Source: Dacryopinax spathularia (lineage: Eukaryota > Basidiomycota > Dacrymycetes > Dacrymycetales > Dacrymycetaceae). From it: 64,000 bases of DNA. The translations under genes were made by a program, and so were the position numbers. The stretch spans positions 124,001-188,000 of the forward strand of contig JBBPFI010000013.1 of assembly GCA_037974965.1 (NCBI GenBank). The letters run 5' to 3'. Under the pieces are notes generated by a model, which saw only the letters and a program-made list of their open reading frames with translations, ran no database searches and was not told where the DNA came from. Positions 56,922 through 64,000 of the stretch are shown piece by piece. Position 1 is the first letter of the stretch. Every line of letters starts with the position of its first letter.

Positions 56922-57499
56922 GTTCTAAACTGTAGCACAAGAGGTAAAGGAGTGGGTGGGGTGAAGGAGAGAGACCAGGGGATGTTAAGGTGGTATGGAC
57001 CGGGATGTGACAAGTTGGCGTTAAAAGTGAAGGGCGCTGGGAGTTCCCTCGCGCGTTCGACCGTAGCCCTGATATATATATATATGAAGGGTGATAGGAG
57101 AAAAGGAAATGATGGCGACCGAGTGATGTGTTGGCCGCAAAGGACTGTCAAAAGCGAAGTGATCCACCGACCGGGCTGCCGAGCCGCCTTCTTCCACCGG
57201 CATCGGGGATTGTAATTCCAGTCCCATTTCACCTTCCATTTTAGGGGACAGTAACGCCAAAAAGTCGCGACGCGTCTCCCGAAATGAGGCGCGCGCGTCC
57301 CTCCTCAATGAACCCTTTTTGGAGCATGTGATTCTGGGTGGCGGTGCAGGACGCCTCATTTAGGAAATCTCTTTGCTGGATCGTTCAAGTACACCGACGA
57401 TCTCAGATACCGTAGTAAGCCTGAACTGCAGGACCAACCAGTGCTTAGTCTCAACACTCATCGCAATCGGCACATCATCAACGCTATTCTCAAAGGGGC
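56922..57499. promoter_or_regulatory. Divergent promoter region of the amylase and nucleotidyltransferase genes
   Basis: A (TA)n run at 57072-57085 lies about 150 bp upstream of the amylase start and could serve as its TATA element. A CACCGACCGGGC stretch near 57162 resembles the CCG-rich motif found before the YCII genes. Confidence 0.45.
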
Positions 57500-60400
57500 A
57501 TGCCACCCTTGCGCTGTCTTCCGACGCCTTTGCTTCAAAGCCGCCTCACTCCAATACGAGCTCTTCGTCTCCTCCGCAAATTCAGCTCGGCCCTCCCGTT
57601 AGCCCTGCCACATCGACCAAAGAATTCTCCACCTGTTAAGCCCAATAAAAAACTACATTCGCCAACGTGGCCGGGGCGGAAACAGCTTGGGTTCAAGATG
57701 GCGGCAGCTCCGCCAGTATACCATCCGCATATCTTCGACGACCTCCGCGAGTGTCCTGAGCGTCAGAAAATGGGCGAGGAGGAATGGGAGGAGCGTGATC
57801 AGGTTAGGCTACATCTTATTGAGATGCTCAAGGAGGCATGCGGAACCGCGTACCACGTGGTGGATATCAGTCCACACACCTGGGGGGCAAACTTCTCAGG
57901 CACCGAGCTGGAGTTCGCTATCGTGGTGAGCATGAGACGAGACTTTCTGTTGACGGGCCGGTCTAACGTATCTTTTGGAGCCTGCTCAGGATGGCCATTC
58001 TGGGAAGAAGCAGGGAAAGTGCAAGGCTATTGATGAGAAGTAAGGCGGCACCTGATGCTGGAGATGTTGCTGAGCCTGGTACTGTAGTACCCTCATGGAG
58101 CTTTTCGACCTTCACGGTATTGCCGCGCGTACCATCAGATGCGATTCGGATCCTCTTGCCCAGCCCGATCTTCTCTATTCGCCGGGCGGCCATTTCTACG
58201 TACACCTTCCCTCCACCAGCCAGCAGTACGTGGAGCAGCGCGATCTGCTCAAACGGTACTTGGAATTGTCACCTTACACGAGACGGATACTTGCCTTCTT
58301 CCGCTATTGGCTCTCCACTCACTTCCAAGAAGAGGAGACTCGCAGGATGATGACCAGTGCCGCAGCAATGATAGTGATCGCCCATCTTCAGGTGTGTCTG
58401 GGTATTGCTCCTTCGTGCCCATGCTCTAACCCAGCACCTCGCGTGTCACCAGAGGAAACAACTCCTCCCGAATCTGCAAGCGGAAGATATCACAGCACAG
58501 AGAGAAAGGGATGTGGAGGCCCCTTCACATCCCACCCCGTCAAATCTCACGGACAATGAGGGAGTGGACCAACCACCGTTGGATCAAGCCGGTCACTACA
58601 TCGTCGACTTCTTTGAGTAATTCGCCTGCTCGTCTGTCCGCCGAACGAGAGCACTGATTCCCGTATTTAGGGACTTCGCCTCCGCGTTTAACAATCTCAC
58701 GGACATGATCTCCATCCAGAAAGGCGGCTGGGCACCTCGCCCTGTTCTCCCTCGAAGTTTAGGAGAGGACATTGATTCACCCGAAGACGTTCCCAATCTG
58801 GATTCTACTCGCGCCACGCTGCAACTCCTTCTGGGCAGCACGCAGCCCAATCCTCAGCCTCAGAGCTCTAGTATATCTTGGGAGAAAGCACCTCTGGCTG
58901 TACAACCACCTTTCCTGTCGCGTGTGGTGCGCTGCCCTCTTGCTACCGGCTGCACCGTCAGCGGTCACTGAACATCCTTCCCAGAATCTTACACATAACA
59001 TAACCGCTCATCATTTTCGACTGATGACATCCCTTATGAAACGGACGGCAGGCATCCTCAAAGCTGGGAGCCATCTATACAGCGTCCTGGGACCGGAGGT
59101 CCCGGAACGTTTTGGCTTGACGCTGTCGCAACTGCGTGAAACGCCGCCGCCCTTCCCATCTCGCCATCCACTTCTTACGAAGGATATTGAGCAGTTGTAC
59201 GAGCAGGAGAGGCCTTCAAGAGACTTGCAAATGAGGCGTCTCCGGGCCATGAAGGACTTGAAGGCGGCGCTTACCAATGCGCCCTTCAACCACATGTACA
59301 GCGTTCAGCGCTTCGGCGGATCGGTCTACTGCGACAGTAAGACCAGTGACTTGGATATGGTGATCTTGGTGAGGTCAATGTACTTGCCGGTCCTCTGATG
59401 ACTCATGTATTTCGCAGGACGCTGTTCATCCGCGAGGTTTCCCCCCTCTACTCACCAAAAAGAAAATGACACGTAGGAATATTTACGATATGGAGTAAGT
59501 TTTAAATCCCGAGCGAACACGCGGTCGCCTCAATCAGGCGTAGGTGGCTTGCTCGACAAATGAAGAAATCCGGGAAGTTCAAAAGCACTGTAGCTATACC
59601 AGGAGCTTCTGTACCAATCGGTGATTTTCATGTCGTTCTTGCTGGCCCATGCTCATGGCCTTCTAGTCAAAGCGGTCCATGCGTCAACTGGCATATGCGT
59701 TGATGTTAACACCAACGACCGCCTGGGGCTTGCGAATACCCAACTCATCCAACGTTACTGCCAGATTTGCCCCTTCCTACCATCTCTTATCTTCGCCATC
59801 AAACGATGGGCAAAGGCCCTCGGAATGAACGATCCTGCTGGGGTGTCTGGAACGCCTGGGTTCTCCAGTTACTGCCTCACGCTCATGATGGTTTTCTACC
59901 TTCAGGTTAGTGAACGAATGCGATACGAATCACCAATTCTCAAGCTTTCCGTAGATTCGTGGCGTTCTCCCCAGTTTGCAAGCGGAAATCCACGATGAAC
60001 CCCGTCTAGATCACCGGGCGACGAAGTGGGTCCGGGTGTCCCGCGACAAGCGAGTGTGAGGCTCTCCCCAACGATTGGTTGAGCTGCTCTGAACGAATTT
60101 ACAGGCCATGCGACACGCGGTTCGGCCTAGGTATAGGATGGGATGTGTCAGACTTGGAGATTGACGATATTTTCGTTGGCTTCTTCCGGTAAGCTCGGCT
60201 CATGGCCGGCGGAGTGCAAGCTCATCGATGCATAGCTATTGGGCGCACGTCCATGATTACAAACGCGAGATTGCCAACATCAGGAAGGGCAGCAATGACT
60301 ATCGCCCGGACCACCTTAGAGGCCTTCGCTTCAGGGTCAAAGCAGATGAACCTATGGAAGAAGAGATTCCACCAAGTTCTGACAGCGATGGGCTCGATGA

Positions 60401-60842
60401 TGGATCGGAGGATGACCCTGGAAGGCCGGCAGCCATCACCCCAAAATTATCCCAGCAAGCGAGAGAATCGTATGAGAAGATCGTACTGCCAGGGTCAGGG
60501 CCAGACAGGCCGCTGATCGTACAAGACCCTTTCATCCTCATCAAGAACGTGGCAGCTACTGTACGGGACGCTACCTTGCAGAAGTTTCGCCTCGAGTGCG
60601 TGCGAGCGTACACCCTGCTAAATGCCGGAAACCCTCTGTTGTCGATCTTCCCTTCGAGTGACGAACCAGCCGTCAGCAGCAAGCGAACCTCTCGCAAGCA
60701 GAAGCGCAAGCAGACGATTGGTCTGAGCAGAGAGGTCGCGGCTGTATACGCAGATCAGCGATTGTCTGTTAGACCGAGTCTCTCTGAAATTTCCTCGCCA
60801 GAAGGAAAATTCCAACTCGACGAACTCGGAATCCCTTTCTAG
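57500..60842 (+). CDS. Double-module non-canonical poly(A)/poly(U) polymerase (Cid1/TUT-like)
   Basis: Twelve exons (57500-57925, 57990-58039, 58088-58391, 58453-58616, 58671-58870, 58962-59368, 59418-59494, 59538-59620, 59667-59905, 59955-60055, 60105-60188, 60236-60842) keep frame to give 913 residues. The second module has a full Pol beta-type nucleotidyltransferase site: FGGSVYCDSKTSDLDMVI (near 500-514), then VHASTGICVDVNTND (third Asp near 582), and a PAP-associated part ending FVGFFRYWAHVHDYKREI. The first module repeats this plan (LELSPYTRRILAFFRYWL, HYIVDFFEDFASAFNN), but its site reads SGTELEFAIV, with Glu for both Asp. Residues 1-40 are Arg-rich without acidic residues and look like a mitochondrial presequence. 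If 57698 is the start, that leader is lost. The join of the modules (intron 58871-58961) is the least certain step; two separate genes remain possible. Confidence 0.8.
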
Positions 60843-61225
60843 ACTTGGCTGTAACAGGCTGCGGATGTCGATCTCGTCTCACCCGAGCGACAGTTGCTTG
60901 AAGCGGGAGAGCTTGCGGTGCGAGGGTGTCCGTTGTCCTTGTGTGAGTTGCGGAAGGCTGCAGTGACGGGACAAAAACAGGAACGCGCGTGAAGAAAGAT
61001 TGACCGTACTTTCCTTATGGGATCACTGTCGCCCCAAAAATCCGACCAGGCAATTCCGATGATTCCGGATAAATCCCCGAGAGCTCGCCAGATTAACATG
61101 AGACAATCAAGGATGATGTTATGTGATTCGACGACATACAGGGGGTGAAACGACAGAGGGTCAGAGAAACCGTATTTAAGCACATGTAATTCGGAAGAGG
61201 TTTCGCCGAATATAACGCCTTCAAA
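60843..61225. other. Convergent intergenic spacer
   Basis: Spacer of 383 bp between the 3' ends of two convergent genes. No feature is seen. Confidence 0.5.
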
Positions 61226-61933
61226 CTAATACGCTTTCGAAGCGGCGAGCTTGTTGTATGGGCAGACGGCCGGAACATTCTCGTCCAAGAGGAAGTACTG
61301 CTTCGCCTCGCGGGACCCCGTGTCGCCGTAGTTCTTCAGCTCCGGGCTGGCAGGAATGGGATCGTATTTGGCAAGGAGTGCCCTAACTTTCGCCAAAGCA
61401 CTGGCGCGCTTCGCATCCGTTTTGAAAAGAATGTCGAAAATCCACTTCGGCTGGAAGACGATGGTAACTCCTTTCGCATAGCGCGAGCGCCGGACTTCGT
61501 GTGCAGGGGTTTGGATGACGGTGAAGAAGGGTTCTCCGCCGAAGCAGAGGCACCAACGGTCCGTGTCGATATCGCGGGGAATGGAGGAAGGCCAAGGGGC
61601 AGGGTCCCGCTCAGCGAGTCCATTCAGAAGTTTCCAGAAGCTGTCGTTGTATTCCGCCATGCTGCGCGCCTGCGTAGTCTCCTTGGCGAGAACGACAAGG
61701 GACGTATTGGGGCCCAGCGCTGGCGCCCGAGGAAGGTAGTATAGCAGAGCGTTCGCCAACACGCGGGCGTGTTTCGGATCGGAAAGATCGTCCGAGTCGA
61801 TAAACAGATACAACTGATCGTCCGACTTGAAGCCCTTGGTGGCATAGATGCAAGGGAAAACGTCGTCCTCGTCCAACAGCACCGACACAAAATTGTCATA
61901 GGCCTGGCGCTGCCATGTGCCGGGTTTGTACAT
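61226..61933 (-). CDS. YqcI/YcgG-family protein
   Basis: A single uninterrupted frame of 235 residues from ATG 61933. It matches the YqcI/YcgG family, best known from bacteria: a central FPCIYATKG, the DRWCLCFGGEPFFTVIQTP stretch, then HEVRRSRYAKGVTIVFQP and a C-terminal half with YGDTGSREAKQYFLLDEN. The function of the family is not well defined; the Cys and His residues suggest a redox or metal role, which is inference. It lacks introns while its neighbours have 3-11 each. Confidence 0.75.
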   Translation of the reverse strand: MYKPGTWQRQAYDNFVSVLLDEDDVFPCIYATKGFKSDDQLYLFIDSDDLSDPKHARVLANALLYYLPRAPALGPNTSLVVLAKETTQARSMAEYNDSFWKLLNGLAERDPAPWPSSIPRDIDTDRWCLCFGGEPFFTVIQTPAHEVRRSRYAKGVTIVFQPKWIFDILFKTDAKRASALAKVRALLAKYDPIPASPELKNYGDTGSREAKQYFLLDENVPAVCPYNKLAASKAY

Positions 61934-64000
61934 TGAGGTCACCTCAAGCCTACCAGTGCCCGAATTAGTGTGATTGCGCTAGTAGATACGGTAATGATAC
62001 CTTGACAATGGCTTTTCGGAAGGACGAAACAAATAATACAGGAATAGGTGCAGATTCTGTGGGAGATCAAAGGCTTGAACCACAGTATTTCAACAAGTTA
62101 CTCACCTTCGTAACTGCATTTGCAGAACGCAAAATCCGCCGCATCTGGGGTTGGAACCAGCTCAAATACATCCCGAAGACGGCGCCACCGAGAAAGGCAG
62201 CTAAGGAATTGACCAATGGGAGGAATTCTGACATGCTTGCAAATTGGGGATCGCAGTGTGGAAAGGTGTTTGAGTGAGTATTTGGAGTTGTTCGACAAGC
62301 AGAGGAGAACTGGGAATGCTTTATATGCGCAACAGAGGGCCCGCAAGAAGGATGGTCCGCGTTCTGTCAATAGGATAATGATTGCTTCAATGGCTGGCTG
62401 ATCCGTGCGCATGGAACATGACCTCGGAGTTGTCGAATCCCTCTTGAAAGCTTGGATAGTCGTTCATTGTCGAAAGATCCGATGCAGGCGATCCAAAGTT
62501 TTCATCGTGCTCAGTGACATGTCTCGCAGCCGTACCACCGCGGGGCTTCTGGGCGCGCGACGTAGGGCGTGATTCCCGGCGAAACAGAGATGTAGTACTC
62601 CTGCGGGACCGTTCGAGGCATCGTCGAGGCAGCGCAAGTCGGCACGCAGCGGAGATCTTCAGGCTAAGCGTTCGAGCATGGCATGGTGCTGTGATCCAAG
62701 ATCGGACCGCTCAGAGGAATGGAAACGAAGAGCAATTAGACGATTGGAAAGTCAAATTGCGTGGAGGAGCTCGAATTTCCGTTCCGAGGCAGGCGGGAAG
62801 AAGAACAAGTATAGGCGCCGCGGACATCTTCAACTTCAAGAACTGAGAGTCAACAGTTGTTGAGCACGTTGCTTAGGAACGTGGTAGGAAGACTGAAATG
62901 AAGAATAGCGGAGAGGGAAATGAAGGAAGAACAGAACAATGCGGGGTTTAGGCACATTGAGCAGAATTGAGCGGCATCAAAACACGTCATCGTCCCTCGG
63001 CGTCTTCCTCGAACCTGCGTTCCACCATCCGCGCAATCATACCGAGTCACTCTGCTCCAGAGAAGTATCGCCGTGGGTGGCCGACGGGTTCATGATTAGG
63101 CACCTGCTCACTCCTCCTTCCTTGCTCTCACTTGTTCTTTTCTTGCAAAGGTCTTCCTATGTCTTGCAATGACTTCCCGCTGCCTGCCCGTGACGGCGTG
63201 TGATGCTGGGGTCACAGGCCGATCTTGCTAGCGTGGACAACACCTCCTAGAAATCTTACCCGAGCACTGTCCGGCTATCCACCTTCTCGTTGGATCTTAA
63301 TTCTTTGCGATGTTGGCGGAACGGGCCGTGATGAGACTGGTTTCTTCATGGCAGCTTCTGCACTCCTTCTCATGGTGCTTTGACATCCCGGCTAATGGGG
63401 AGACTCCGGTGCCAAGCTGCGTCAACACACTCCCTTTCCAAATCAGTTGGATTTTGCCCGCAGATATGCCGAGCCCTCCGCAATCTACGGGCAATGAGTT
63501 CCACATGCTGTGGCTTGCGCAGACTAGACCGGCGGGCAGATTTAATTAATTGAGGCGCCCTCTGATGGCGCCAGCTGGACAAGGATCCAAGCGGGATCTC
63601 CCTCTACCTTCCCGAGAAGGCCCAGGTCCTGCCAGGACGTCCACGCGAAACCTGGATTGTAATCGGTCATTCAGTTCTTTTCCCGATCGCCGTTGGCGGC
63701 CGAGTGCGATCTGTCGGCGAACTGATCTCAATATTGGGGTTCAGATGACTGGCTTTGACATGAATGTTGGATCGGCCACGTCTACGAGCCGCGGAGCCGC
63801 TCCCACTTGGGGTCAGACACTCTCTGTTGGACCGCCATCAAAGGCAAGATCTGCGGATGAACCATCGGTACGCTCGCAACAAGTCGTAAGACCTGTGAAT
63901 GCGAAAAGATAAATCTTCGCCGTGTGTTGAGCAAAGCGCCCATGCGTCCGTCCCGGGCATTCACCGTACGTTCGCCGACGCCGCCATACGGCGACGACCC
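61934..64000. other. Terminal stretch without a supportable gene
   Basis: Short frames occur on both strands (for example 62514-62846 and 63550-63912), but none carries a domain I recognise and none splices into a convincing model. A gene whose body lies beyond the window edge cannot be excluded. Confidence 0.45.

Noticed and set aside
1-64000. CRISPR arrays, rRNA and tRNA genes
   Set aside because: No regular spacer-repeat array is present, and scanning for tRNA B-box-like GGTTCGAATC sequences and rRNA cores gave no convincing hit by eye. A covariance-model search would be more sensitive.

Overview
The window looks like nuclear DNA of a basidiomycete fungus. Almost every gene is cut by short introns of about 48-90 nt with GT...AG ends. 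Coding DNA is GC-rich, promoters and 5' leaders are CT-rich, and the gene set fits a fungus: a Zn2Cys6 transcription factor, a GPI-anchored alpha-amylase, a complex I NI9M/NDUFA3-type subunit and expanded F-box-like families. I cannot fix the class from sequence alone. All gene models below were spliced by hand, and each was checked for reading-frame continuity across its junctions.

Layout. 0-9.4 kb: one single-pass membrane protein gene, then a long gene-poor stretch. 9.4-13.3 kb: a fusion of an alpha-helical TPR-like region with an FAD monooxygenase-like domain. 13.7-16.7 kb: two tandem short-chain dehydrogenases. 17.3-34.5 kb: an accessory island of F-box/LRR-like paralogs in two subfamilies with distinct exon designs, a sixth more distant F-box-like gene, and a truncated 5' copy. 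The island carries a Tc1/mariner transposon inside a host intron, a PIF/Harbinger-type MITE inside a host exon, a foldback element and one retrotransposon gag fossil. 35.5-37.9 kb: three small YCII-domain genes; a fourth lies at 49.4 kb.

39.6-61.9 kb is a conserved housekeeping block. It holds a Zn2Cys6 regulator, a TFIIIC subunit 6-like protein, a complex I accessory subunit, the ribosome-assembly GTPase Nog2, a PH-domain/coiled-coil protein, the alpha-amylase, a double-module terminal nucleotidyltransferase and a YqcI/YcgG-family protein. The last 2 kb show no gene I can support.

Most notable observations: (i) a nucleotidyltransferase with a degenerate first module (ELE in place of DLD) before an intact second one, resembling the TUT4/TUT7 layout, and with a possible mitochondrial presequence; (ii) a Tc1/mariner element lodged 9 nt before a 3' splice site in an otherwise intact gene; (iii) a recent 378-bp MITE splitting an F-box gene; (iv) YCII paralogs that share an invariant 125-nt exon, two of which share an 11-bp promoter motif; (v) an amylase whose GPI signal is read only if the last 48-nt intron is removed.
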